This document shows, piece by piece, positions 51,096-59,625 of a DNA stretch of 64,000 nucleotides. Under the pieces are notes generated by a model. That model saw only the letters and a list, made by a program, of their open reading frames with translations. It ran no database searches and was not told the origin of the DNA. The position numbers were made by a program, and so were the translations under genes. The stretch covers positions 1 through 64,000 of the forward strand of contig JAJDAO010000102.1 in assembly GCA_029261835.1 (NCBI GenBank). The letters run 5' to 3'. Each line of letters opens with the position of its first letter. Position 1 is the first letter of the stretch. The DNA is from Deltaproteobacteria bacterium. Lineage in GTDB: Bacteria; Myxococcota_A; UBA9160; UBA4427.

Positions 51096-51497
51096 TCAGT
51101 TCTTGAGCTCCGTGATGGCAGAGATCAACTCGTTCCGGTCGAAATAGACTTCGTTTCGCTTGATCAGGCCTTCGTCGTCGAACTGAACGAAACAGACGCC
51201 AACCGATTCAAGCGTCCTCGAACCAACGGGGATACGTGCGAGCCATTTGTTGAGAAAGCCGCCCTCCATCGGAATACCCTCGATCTGCGTCCACTCCCAG
51301 TCGGGATTCTGGCCGAGAAGCTTTCTGAAATAGGCCAGCAAGGCGCTCTTCCCCTGGACGCCATCGGGAATCCCAGGGTCGAGGTAGAACACATCCTCAG
51401 AGTAGTAGCTGGCCAGTCGTTCCGGTTCGTTGCCCGTCCAGGCCGGCAGCCATCTCGACGCGAATTCTCGCGCCTCTTCCCTGGTCATCGTGCCCAT
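51096..51497 (-). CDS. SnoaL/NTF2-like protein
   Basis: A 133-residue NTF2-fold protein: TREEAREFASRWLPAWTGNEPERLASYYSEDV at the N-terminus, FYLDPGIPDGVQGKSALLAYFRKLL in the middle and VCFVQFDDEGLIKRNEVYFDRNEL at the end. It resembles steroid isomerase-like or polyketide-cyclase-like members. GAGGAG precedes ATG 51497. It follows the carboxylesterase on the same strand after 114 bases and may share its transcript. Function is open. Confidence 0.82.
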   Translation of the reverse strand: MGTMTREEAREFASRWLPAWTGNEPERLASYYSEDVFYLDPGIPDGVQGKSALLAYFRKLLGQNPDWEWTQIEGIPMEGGFLNKWLARIPVGSRTLESVGVCFVQFDDEGLIKRNEVYFDRNELISAITELKN

Positions 51498-51611
51498 CGC
51501 AATGCTCCTCTCTCGGTCGTGGCCTTCAGTAGGCTCGGCGGCGTCTTCGTCTACCGCGCCAAGAAGCTCGCTACACCAGACGGGGGCACGCTATTCCAGC
51601 CGACACAAGAA

Positions 51612-53435
51612 TCAATCGAATGCCGTGCGTCCCTCGATTGGATACTGCGCGCAACCGCCGTCCTCGAGTGCGTCGTACTCTTCGAGTGTTACTACGTCGC
51701 TCCACTGAACGAAGGTACGGTACACCTCGCAACGCGAGGCCAGCGCTGGCAGCCGAGCATCTTCTGCGACGGCCGCGAGCACGTCATCGGTCGTCAGGGC
51801 CTCAGAAGACATGCGAAGGCCTCCGCCCGCTTCGCTGTCGAAGACCATGAACTTGGGGGACGATTCCTCGGTGGTCCAGGGTTTCCATTGCTTGAGCGCA
51901 CCGTCCTGCCCGCGGTCCGGTTTCCCGGTCGCGGCGAAGTGCGTCCAATAGGAGCGCATCTGTGCGGAAAGGTGCTCGGAGGAAGCGACGTCCTCGACAA
52001 GCCACTTCTTTGCGAATTCTGACCGGGTCCCCCCGAAGACGAAGAACAACTCGACTGCGTGACCGGCACCAAGTAGCCGAGAGCTGTCGATCCAGAGAAG
52101 GTCCTTTTCTTCGTCCCAGTCGAAGCGATAGCCGTAGACACTCGGCCCCTGATTCCTTCGCATCGCCATTGCGGGTTCGTCGGCACCCGCGGCCTTCCAG
52201 AGCCGCGCGCCGTATTCCGCAACCAAGTTGTACCGGTCGAGATTGCGAAACCCGATTGGAACTCCAAAGACACGACGCACGTGAGGAGATGTGAATGCGA
52301 GGAAGAGCTTGTGCTCGTCACGGTTCGTTCCGAGCATGACGGGCACCTGGTTGTATCGACCCGATGCAAGAGCCTTCTTGGAATCGACGTCGGGTATCAC
52401 GTGGCCGTCGCGGAGCACAAAGGGCGACACGTACATCCCCCCACCCACGCCCACTCCTCTTGCGGAAACGATCGCCAATAGCTCCGCTGGGCTCTTCTTT
52501 CGAAGATAGGCGTCAATCTCATGATCACTCATCGACTCGAGAGTGGCCTTTGCGGAGGTGCGGTCCACTGCCCGCCCATCGCGCTGGAGGTGGGCAAGGA
52601 GCACCTCAGTCGAACTCAACTTCTCCCCTGGGTCCGCGTCATCGTGCGCGTTCTCTGCCTGGGCGCGAGTAAACAAAGTCGCAAACCCACTCTGAGAAAT
52701 CGCGCGATGGAAGAGCCCCTTCGCAAGGGGAGAGAGCAGCAGGGAATAGATGTTGATCCCTCCCGCCGATTCGCCAAAGATCGTCACACGCTCTGGGTCG
52801 CCACCAAATACTGAGGCATTCGCCTTGACCCAACGCAGCGCTTCGATCAGGTCGAGGGTCGCCCAATTCCCCGAGGCGTCTTCAGGCGATTTCGCGCTTG
52901 CCCGCAGCGCGGGGTGAGAGAACCAGCCCAACAGTCCCAGGCGATACTGTACCGCCACTACAATGACGCGATTCTCCGCCGCGAGTCGCGATCCGTCGAA
53001 TACTTCGCTGGAGCCGACCGATTGACCTCCCCCGTGGATGAACACCATGACGGGTAGGCGTTCGGTGCCCTGCGGCACCGCGTCGGCCTCAAACACCGGC
53101 GCGTGGACGTTCAGGACAAGACAGTCTTCTTCACCCTCCAGCTCGCCGGATTGACTCAATTGCGGACAGGCCGCGCCGAACTCGACGGCCTCGCGCACTC
53201 CTTGCCAGGACTCCGGAGCCACGGGTGGCTGCCAGCGCAGCGGACCAACCGGGGGACGACCGAATGGCAGACCACGCCAGGTATGCGCACCCTCTTGCGC
53301 AAAGCCGACAGTCCTACCCTGCGTGACTCTTCGCAGCGAATGGGGATCGAGGTTTGGCGTCGGCTCATCCGCTGAACACGCGAACAGAATGGCCGCGACA
53401 ACTACGCTGGACAAGACAAGACAAACTCTATGCAT
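51612..53435 (-). CDS. Carboxylesterase type B lipoprotein
   Basis: A 607-residue alpha/beta-hydrolase with a lipoprotein signal (VVAAILFACS). Family marks: RGLPFGRPPVGPLRW, EDCLVLNV, VMVFIHGGGQ for the oxyanion hole, nucleophile elbow GESAGG, the acid in GTNRDEHKLF and catalytic His in LLGAGHAVELFFVFGG. It hydrolyses esters in the periplasm or at the outer membrane. ATG 53435 is chosen because the signal peptide starts there; upstream in-frame sequence lacks a ribosome site. It is divergent from the GH106-type gene. Confidence 0.9.
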   Translation of the reverse strand: MHRVCLVLSSVVVAAILFACSADEPTPNLDPHSLRRVTQGRTVGFAQEGAHTWRGLPFGRPPVGPLRWQPPVAPESWQGVREAVEFGAACPQLSQSGELEGEEDCLVLNVHAPVFEADAVPQGTERLPVMVFIHGGGQSVGSSEVFDGSRLAAENRVIVVAVQYRLGLLGWFSHPALRASAKSPEDASGNWATLDLIEALRWVKANASVFGGDPERVTIFGESAGGINIYSLLLSPLAKGLFHRAISQSGFATLFTRAQAENAHDDADPGEKLSSTEVLLAHLQRDGRAVDRTSAKATLESMSDHEIDAYLRKKSPAELLAIVSARGVGVGGGMYVSPFVLRDGHVIPDVDSKKALASGRYNQVPVMLGTNRDEHKLFLAFTSPHVRRVFGVPIGFRNLDRYNLVAEYGARLWKAAGADEPAMAMRRNQGPSVYGYRFDWDEEKDLLWIDSSRLLGAGHAVELFFVFGGTRSEFAKKWLVEDVASSEHLSAQMRSYWTHFAATGKPDRGQDGALKQWKPWTTEESSPKFMVFDSEAGGGLRMSSEALTTDDVLAAVAEDARLPALASRCEVYRTFVQWSDVVTLEEYDALEDGGCAQYPIEGRTAFD

Positions 53436-53744
53436 CTCGACGACGATAGCAGCTCGGCACGAGCGCCTGCGGCCCTGACCTAGGAGCCTGACCCAAGACT
53501 GGGCAGCGCGTCCAGCCGCCATGGACGACGTTCAGGAAGTCAACCTCGAGCGCAACCCGATCGACTGCAACGTCCTGGGGCAGATCCCGGCGCAGCGACC
53601 CGCCGTCGCGCTCGCGGCTGACCTGCTCGACTGTCCTCGCCGAGCAATGCGCCCGGGGATGCCCCGCGGCGTGGCGCAACGTGGCGGTCTCTCTCGAGCC
53701 CCAGCATCTTCGACCTGCGGTCCGCTAGCATCGCGGGACCCAGC
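53436..53744. other. Divergent intergenic region, no confident gene
   Basis: 309 bases between the esterase and the glycoside hydrolase. Short open frames exist on both strands but none has a good ribosome site or a recognisable product. The promoters of both flanking genes must lie here. Confidence 0.45.
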
Positions 53745-56162
53745 ATGCCGTACACCCATTCGCGTCCATCCCGTCCGCGTCTCCTCTGCGCCCCTCTGGC
53801 CCTCCTCGGTCTCGTCGTCGCGCTGTCTCCGGGGCCGTCCGCCGCGCTCGACCGCCAGGAGTGGCTCGCGCCGCCCGCCGCCGCGCGTCCCGTTGCTCGT
53901 TGGTGGTGGCCCGGCGGTGCGGTCGACGAAGCGGGCATCCGCGCCGAGCTGCGCCGCATCCGCGCCGCCGGCTTCGGGGCCGTCGAGGTGCAGCCGCTGC
54001 TGCTTGGCATCTCGCAGGCGGACCTCGCCGCCGATCCGCGCATCCGGAGTGTGGGTAGCACGAACTTCGTGCGCCACATCGCCATCGCGGCACGCGAGGC
54101 CGCGGCTCTGGGGCTGGCCTTCGATCTGACCCTGGGGAGCGGCTGGCCCGGTGGCCTGCCGGGCCGGAGAGAGGCCGCCGAGCGGCAGCTCCTGATGGCA
54201 AGCCGCGATCTGCAGGGCGCCTCGCACCTGCGCGACACGCTGCCTTTACCCGAGCCCCCCGATTATGTGGCTGACGTGCAGCGCTTCCTCGACACCATGG
54301 GACCGTTCGATCGAGATGTGCGACTGGTGGCCGTGCTCGCCGTACGTCTGGCCGCGGACGGCTCGCCGGCGCGCTTCGATCGCGCGGAGATCTTGAGCGA
54401 CCGGGTCAGCGGGCAGCGCATCGACTGGGCGGTGCCCGACGGCCGCTGGCGGCTACTCGCCTTCTACGAGAATCGCACGGGGCACAGCGTGCTGGGTGGT
54501 GCGTATCCCGGCAGCGCCCACGACGCGTTGACCGTCGACCACCTGCGCGCGCGCGGCGCGCAGGCGCTGTGGACGGGCTATCTCGAGCCGCTCCTCGCCG
54601 CCGTGCCGGCGGGCAGCGTGCGCGGCCTCTTCATCGACAGCTTCGAGCTGATCGGCGAGTTGCCCTGGACGCGGGGCTTCCGCGCGGCCTTCCGAGCGCG
54701 CAAGGGCTACGACCTCACGCCCCATCTGCCGCTCTTGTTTCGCAAGGGCGGCGAGAGCAAGTACAGCGAGATGATCGACATCCTGGGACGCAACGGCGGG
54801 CCCCGATACGTGGGTCCCGGTGGCCTCGAAATGCGCGCGCGGATCCGAGAAGACTATGAGGCCGTGCGCGCGGCGCTCTTCCTCGAGGAGTTCCTCGGCA
54901 GCTTTCTGCGCCTCGCACAACAGCACGGCGTCGCGATCCGATTGCAGGCCCACGGCGGCTTCGCGGACTATCTCGACGCCTACGCGTTGGCCGACGTGCC
55001 CGAGTCCGAAGGACTCTTTGCCGGCGGCCGAAGCGACTTCCTGAAACTCGCCTCTTCCGCCGCGCACGTGGCTGGGCGGCGCGTCTCTTCCTCCGAGTCC
55101 TTCGTCACGTTCCGCTTCTACGGCCACCAGCTCTCTCCACCGGAGCTCGACCTGCTGGCGGGGCGCGCACTCTGCGCCGGGATCAACCAGCTCGTCTACC
55201 ACGGCGTCCCCTACCGCTACGCGCGCAGCGACGGGGGGGAGTGGTACCCCTTCCCCGGTGGCTTCGGACGCATTCTGGCCGGGCCCCTGCCGATAACAAC
55301 CTGGTTTCGTGGCGCACTGTGGGACGCGCTTCCGCAGATCAACACGCGCCTGGCGCGGCTGAGCTATGCAATGCAGCAGGGCGAGCACGTGGCGGACCTC
55401 GCCTGGCTGCGCGCCGAGGGCGAGTTCCCCGACGAGCTTTCCTTCGAGCTCGGTCGCGTCGATCCACATGAGGGCGAGTCGGTCGGCGCTCGCGCGCTGC
55501 GCGAACGTGGCCTCGTGCACGATCGGGTGAGCCGCAAGCAGCTGCGCGGCGCCCGAGTCGAGGCGGGCTTGCTACGCGTCGGCGCGGCGCGCTACCGGGC
55601 GCTGGTGCTCGATCCGATGCAGACCGCGGAGCCGGGGCTCGTAGAGAGCGCGGTCGCGGCTGCGCGTGCGGGCATCCCGGTGATCGCGATTGGCGCGCTG
55701 CCCACGCGCGCGCCCGGGCTGGCCGACGCCGCGCCACGGGACGCAGCACTGCGAGCCCGAGTCGCAGAGCTGCGAGAGGTCGCGGTGCGGGCGGCGCGCG
55801 AGGAGGATCTCGCGAAGTCGCTCAGCAAGCTTGGGCTCGCGGGGCCGCTCGTCGCGGCACACGGCGAGCCGCTTCGTTTCTCGCTCGACCATCGCCGCAC
55901 GAAGGACGAGCACGTGCTGTTGGTCTTCAACGAGTCGTGGTCGACCACGCGGCAGACCCTGCGTCTGAATGTCGGCGAGGGCAGCGTCGTGCGCTGGGAT
56001 CCGGGCACGGGACAGAGGAGCGAGATCGCCGAAGGCGGCAAGGCGCCACGCACCTTCGAGCTGCTCCTCGAGCCCGCGGAGTCGATCGTGCTGAGCGTCG
56101 GTCTCGAGTCCGGCGCAACGGACCACCCGGGCCCAGCACGGCATGGCGGCAAGGCGCGGTGA
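53745..56162 (+). CDS. GH106-type glycoside hydrolase (alpha-L-rhamnosidase-like), secreted
   Basis: An 805-residue exported protein with a signal peptide (APLALLGLVVALSPGPSAA). The start of the mature enzyme, ARPVARWWWPGGAVDEAGIRAEL and AAGFGAVEVQPLLLG, is the GH106 hallmark, and RGLFIDSFELIGELPWTRGF plus VPESEGLFAGGRSDFLKLASSAAHVAGR belong to its barrel. It is shorter than many GH106 enzymes (about 1000) and seems to lack the last beta-sandwich. Rhamnose release from glycans is the usual activity; here it is inferred. No SusCD or PUL partner is near. Confidence 0.82.
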   Translation: MPYTHSRPSRPRLLCAPLALLGLVVALSPGPSAALDRQEWLAPPAAARPVARWWWPGGAVDEAGIRAELRRIRAAGFGAVEVQPLLLGISQADLAADPRIRSVGSTNFVRHIAIAAREAAALGLAFDLTLGSGWPGGLPGRREAAERQLLMASRDLQGASHLRDTLPLPEPPDYVADVQRFLDTMGPFDRDVRLVAVLAVRLAADGSPARFDRAEILSDRVSGQRIDWAVPDGRWRLLAFYENRTGHSVLGGAYPGSAHDALTVDHLRARGAQALWTGYLEPLLAAVPAGSVRGLFIDSFELIGELPWTRGFRAAFRARKGYDLTPHLPLLFRKGGESKYSEMIDILGRNGGPRYVGPGGLEMRARIREDYEAVRAALFLEEFLGSFLRLAQQHGVAIRLQAHGGFADYLDAYALADVPESEGLFAGGRSDFLKLASSAAHVAGRRVSSSESFVTFRFYGHQLSPPELDLLAGRALCAGINQLVYHGVPYRYARSDGGEWYPFPGGFGRILAGPLPITTWFRGALWDALPQINTRLARLSYAMQQGEHVADLAWLRAEGEFPDELSFELGRVDPHEGESVGARALRERGLVHDRVSRKQLRGARVEAGLLRVGAARYRALVLDPMQTAEPGLVESAVAAARAGIPVIAIGALPTRAPGLADAAPRDAALRARVAELREVAVRAAREEDLAKSLSKLGLAGPLVAAHGEPLRFSLDHRRTKDEHVLLVFNESWSTTRQTLRLNVGEGSVVRWDPGTGQRSEIAEGGKAPRTFELLLEPAESIVLSVGLESGATDHPGPARHGGKAR

Positions 56163-56197
56163 CGTGCCCGCGAGAACGGAGATCCTCCGAACGCCAA

Positions 56198-56222
56198 TCC
56201 TCCGATGGATACCATCGGAGGA
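56198..56222. terminator. Perfect hairpin after the glycoside hydrolase gene
   Basis: TCCTCCGATGG-ATA-CCATCGGAGGA is a perfect 11-bp stem with a 3-base loop, 36 bases after the stop codon. The preceding ATCCTCCGA is repeated at 56182-56190. There is no T-tract, so it may be a hairpin-type terminator or 3' stabiliser. Confidence 0.5.
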
Positions 56223-56363
56223 GAGAATGGGGCGCAGCAGACTCAGCAGAGATCAGATGACCGGGGCGCCGCTGCCGCACTCAGACCCTTCTGCGCCACG
56301 GGTGTAACCGGCGACGCGTCGCATCATCTCATCGGGGTGAAGGCAGACGGAAGGAAGCCGGCC

Positions 56364-56798
56364 ATGACCCGCATCTCGAGACGATTCGCAATCGTGGCAC
56401 TCGCACTGGCCCTCGCCTCGCAGGCGGTCTGGGCAGAGAGTGGCGCCCCCCAGGACGAGCCCGATCACGCCGCGCATCCGACGGAGATCGTCGGCATCGT
56501 CCCGACACGGCTCCTGCCCAGCGTCCTGATCGTGCCACACGACTCCGCCTTCGGGTGGCTCAACTACTCCTCGGGAGATGCGACGATCAGATTCGACGAG
56601 GACATCATGCCGAAGCTCGCGTGCCGGTCGCCGGGGTCCTTCCGCGCCAGCGCTGGGCAGCTCGCGTCTCCTCGCGTGCCAAGCGGCGCCTTCGTCACGC
56701 TGTGCAGCCTCGCCCCGGGCGAGTACGACTATCGCGTCGAGTTCGACGGACGCCGGCAGCCACTCTTCGGAAAGCTCGTGGTCGAGGCCGAGGGCTGA
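56364..56798 (+). CDS. Small secreted cupredoxin-like protein
   Basis: A 144-residue exported protein. GGAAGG precedes ATG 56364 and the signal peptide is RFAIVALALALASQAVWAES. The body is beta-rich (TRLLPSVLIVPHDSAFGWLNY, ATIRFDED) and ends TLCSLAPGEYDYRVEFDGR, like the ligand loop of blue copper proteins. Cys is present, but the usual two histidines and methionine are not evident, so copper binding is doubtful. It follows the glycoside hydrolase by 201 bases. Confidence 0.68.
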   Translation: MTRISRRFAIVALALALASQAVWAESGAPQDEPDHAAHPTEIVGIVPTRLLPSVLIVPHDSAFGWLNYSSGDATIRFDEDIMPKLACRSPGSFRASAGQLASPRVPSGAFVTLCSLAPGEYDYRVEFDGRRQPLFGKLVVEAEG

Positions 56799-56899
56799 TC
56801 CCGGCCTCCGGCTGGGGATGAGCGGAAGTCACCGGAGTTCGTTCCGGCGGATCTCGGCGAAAGGACCTCGTGTGGAGGTCGCTGCCGCGCAGACGCGTG

Positions 56900-58387
56900 T
56901 CATCTCATCTCGAAGTCGCCCAGACGCGGCTTGCTCATCTCCTCCCTGAAGCGGTCGAAGGTCCACGGCCAGGCCGCCGGCACGCCATTGGCGTCGAGAT
57001 ACCAGCTCTTGCAGCCGCTCTGCCATATCGTCTTCTTGGCGGCCTCCTTGCGGTCGGCGTCGAAGCGTTCTGTCGCCGCCCGCGAGGCACTCAGCTCTTT
57101 GCACGAGCCGGAGCGAACCCGCTCGACCAGCTGCATGATGTACGAGAACTGCAGCTCTGCGACGTCGATCAGGGAGAAATTCCCGACGGGTCCATTGGGG
57201 CCGTTCAGCATGAAGAGATTCGGGAAGTCGGGAACCGAGATCGCCATGTAGGCAAACGGGGCCTCTCGCCAGGCGTCCTCGAGCGTCGTGCCGTTGCGGC
57301 CCACCACCTCCATCGGTCGCATGAAGCGATCGACGCGGAACCCGGTGGCGAGGATCAGCACGTCCAACTCGTGCAACTGCCCGTCACGCGTTCGCACGCC
57401 GGACTTCTCGATCCGTTCGATCCCCTCGCTGACGAGCTTCGCATTGGGTCGCTCGATGGCGTCGTAGAAATCCGCCGACATGATCAGGCGCTTGCACGCC
57501 GCCCGGTAGTTGGGGCGAAGCTTCTCCCTGAGTTCCGGATCCTTCACTCTGTTCTCGAGATTCGCCACGCAGGCGGCATGGATCGCCTCGAGCTGGGGGG
57601 AGTCCGCGTCGACGACGGCATTGGAGAAGCCGTCGGCGAACAGCCGCGAGATGTCCGATCGGAGCTGCGCCATCGTTTCGGGGTATTCTCGGAACTCCGT
57701 CCGCTCCTGCTCGCTGTAGGCCGGGTTCTCCTGGGGCATGACCCATTGGGCCGTACGCTGGAAAAGCGAGAGTTCCGCCACCTCGTCGACCCGTGCCGCC
57801 ACGATCTGGATCGCGGTCGAGCCGGTTCCTACGACACCCACGCGCTTGCCGGCGAGCGTCGCATCCCGATTCCAGCGCGCGCTGTGGAACATCGTGCCCT
57901 CGAAGCACTCGAGGCCCTCGATATCCGGGTACGCGGGGTGATGGAGAACGCCTGTCGCAGCGATGACGATATCCCCGACGTCGGTCGATCCGTCCGCCAT
58001 CTCGATCTTCCAGCGCCCGTTCTCGAACTCGCAGCGGGAGATCTCCTTGCCGTATTGAATCAGCGAGTCCACGCCGTAGCGGCGCGCTACGTCCTCGAAG
58101 TAGGCTTGAATCTCGGCTCCTGGCGAGAAGCGATGACTCCAGTCCGGGTTGGGGGCGAACGAGTAGCTGTACAGATGCGATGGGACGTCGCAGGCCACGC
58201 CCGCGTATGTATTCTCTCGCCATGTCCCGCCGAGGCGATCGGCCTTCTCGTAGATCGCGAAGTTATCGAGGCCGGCCTCCCGCAGCTTGATTGCGCTGAG
58301 TATCCCCGACATGCCCGCCCCGATGATGATGAAGCGCAGGTCGGCACGAGTTGAATCGGCGAAGGTCGGATGTGTATCGGGCGTCAT
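56900..58387 (-). CDS. Flavin-containing monooxygenase, Baeyer-Villiger type
   Basis: A 495-residue FAD/NADPH enzyme. FAD motif GAGMSG (23-28) and GGTWRENTYAGVACDVPSHLYSYSF are family marks. The BVMO fingerprint FxGxxxHxxxW(P/D) appears as FEGTMFHSARWN (162-173), with Asn at the last position instead of Pro or Asp. The NADPH motif GTGSTA is at 187-192. It would insert oxygen next to ketones or oxidise heteroatoms; the substrate is unknown. GAGGAG precedes ATG 58387. It lies downstream of the ilvY gene on the same strand. Confidence 0.9.
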   Translation of the reverse strand: MTPDTHPTFADSTRADLRFIIIGAGMSGILSAIKLREAGLDNFAIYEKADRLGGTWRENTYAGVACDVPSHLYSYSFAPNPDWSHRFSPGAEIQAYFEDVARRYGVDSLIQYGKEISRCEFENGRWKIEMADGSTDVGDIVIAATGVLHHPAYPDIEGLECFEGTMFHSARWNRDATLAGKRVGVVGTGSTAIQIVAARVDEVAELSLFQRTAQWVMPQENPAYSEQERTEFREYPETMAQLRSDISRLFADGFSNAVVDADSPQLEAIHAACVANLENRVKDPELREKLRPNYRAACKRLIMSADFYDAIERPNAKLVSEGIERIEKSGVRTRDGQLHELDVLILATGFRVDRFMRPMEVVGRNGTTLEDAWREAPFAYMAISVPDFPNLFMLNGPNGPVGNFSLIDVAELQFSYIMQLVERVRSGSCKELSASRAATERFDADRKEAAKKTIWQSGCKSWYLDANGVPAAWPWTFDRFREEMSKPRLGDFEMR

Positions 58388-58593
58388 GTCTTCTCCTCGA
58401 AACGATGCCGCATGGGGTTCTCGCTCGGCCCGCTTGCCTGCCTGAGAACGTGGCCGGCATGGACCGGTGTGGGCGGCTTCGGCGGGCAGATCGGAGCTTG
58501 ATCCCCTGCCCTGTCTTCGTACGTGAGATCGGAGTATAGAGGGCCGCCGGAGAATCACGAGTGCGACGTCACGCGCAACATCGTGTGCAGGAC

Positions 58594-59490
58594 CTAGGCA
58601 CGCTCGCTCTGCGTGCGCGTCACCGAATCCCAGAAGGCGCCGATCAACGGCGACTCCAGCTTCTTTTTCTTGGTCAAGAAGCCGACCCGGAAGCTCGGCA
58701 ACGCCGGCCTCACGACGAGCACTCGCACGTCGCGGCGCAGCGGGCTCTTCTCCAGCACCAGCCGGGGAACGACGCCGATCCCGCAACCCAGGGCGACCAG
58801 CGAGAGGATCGCCTCGTTACCCGCAACCTCGTTCTCGATCCTCGGCTTGATGCGCCGGGCGCGCAGCCAGCGGTCGAGGTGGCGACGCGTCAGGCCGAAG
58901 CGTGGCGCGATCAGCGGCACCTCGCGCCAGGGGACCGGTCGACACTCGACGAGCTCGCTCACCCCACATCGCACGCGCGGTGCGATGAAGATGAGCGGCG
59001 TCTGCAGGATGGGACTCGCCTCGAGGTGGGCGGAGAGGCGCTCCGGCAGCGCGGCAACGCTGATCTCGACGGCATCGCGCTCGAGCTCGGCAAGCGCCTC
59101 CTCGGCATTGCCGGTCTGCAGGCGCAGCGTGACGCCCGCGTGGGCGGCGCGAAAGTCGGCGAGCGCATCCGGCAGGAAGCTGTAGCAGGCGGTGACGGTG
59201 GCAAAGATGGAGAGGCTGCCGGTGAGCTGCTCGGCGTCCTGCTCGAGCTCGCTCTGCAACAGCGCGTAGCGGTCCAGAACCTCCGTTGCGTAGCGCTGGA
59301 AGCTCTGGCCGGCGGCAGTGAGGCTGACGCTGCGGTTGTCACGCTCGAGGAGGCGAGCGCCGACTTCCTCCTCGAGGCGCTGGATGCTGCGTGAGAGTGC
59401 CGAGGGGCTGAGGTGGCAGGCGCGGCTGGCGCGCCCGAAGTGGAGCGTGCGAGAGAGAGTGAGAAAGTGCCGCAGTGTGTCGGGGTTCAT
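58594..59490 (-). CDS. ilvY: LysR-family regulator IlvY
   Basis: A 298-residue LysR regulator. The helix-turn-helix (RASRACHLSPSALSRSIQRL) is followed by LLERDNRSVSLT, and the effector domain has IFATVTACYSFLPDALADF, VTLRLQTGNAEEALAEL and VALGCGIGVVPRLVLEKSP. These blocks match E. coli IlvY, which senses acetolactate or acetohydroxybutyrate and activates ilvC. Length equals IlvY, and it is divergent from a reductoisomerase gene 135 bases away, the same arrangement as in E. coli. Confidence 0.85.
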   Translation of the reverse strand: MNPDTLRHFLTLSRTLHFGRASRACHLSPSALSRSIQRLEEEVGARLLERDNRSVSLTAAGQSFQRYATEVLDRYALLQSELEQDAEQLTGSLSIFATVTACYSFLPDALADFRAAHAGVTLRLQTGNAEEALAELERDAVEISVAALPERLSAHLEASPILQTPLIFIAPRVRCGVSELVECRPVPWREVPLIAPRFGLTRRHLDRWLRARRIKPRIENEVAGNEAILSLVALGCGIGVVPRLVLEKSPLRRDVRVLVVRPALPSFRVGFLTKKKKLESPLIGAFWDSVTRTQSERA

Positions 59491-59502
59491 GGATCCGCTT
59501 AG

Positions 59503-59555
59503 TTGCAGTATTCGGTACGTAGTATCCCGATCATTTCACTTTACGCAATATGCAA
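59503..59555. promoter_or_regulatory. Candidate IlvY operator in the ilvY-ilvC intergenic region
   Basis: TTGCAGTATT (59503-59512) and the inverted arm CAATATGCAA (59546-59555, TTGCATATTG on the other strand) lie about 43 bases apart, four helical turns. This suits a LysR tetramer bound to paired sites. A TACGTA palindrome lies between. The region is much more AT-rich than its flanks. Confidence 0.5.
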
Positions 59556-59625
59556 GTCCGTCTATCCACGCTCTACGAGAGATCGCGGCGAGGCATGAAG
59601 CCCGCGTGCATGACGGGAGGCATCG

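Noticed and set aside
53521-54129. Plus-strand open frame before and across the start of the GH106-type gene
   Set aside because: It overlaps the signal-peptide region of a clear secreted enzyme in another frame and has no recognisable content.
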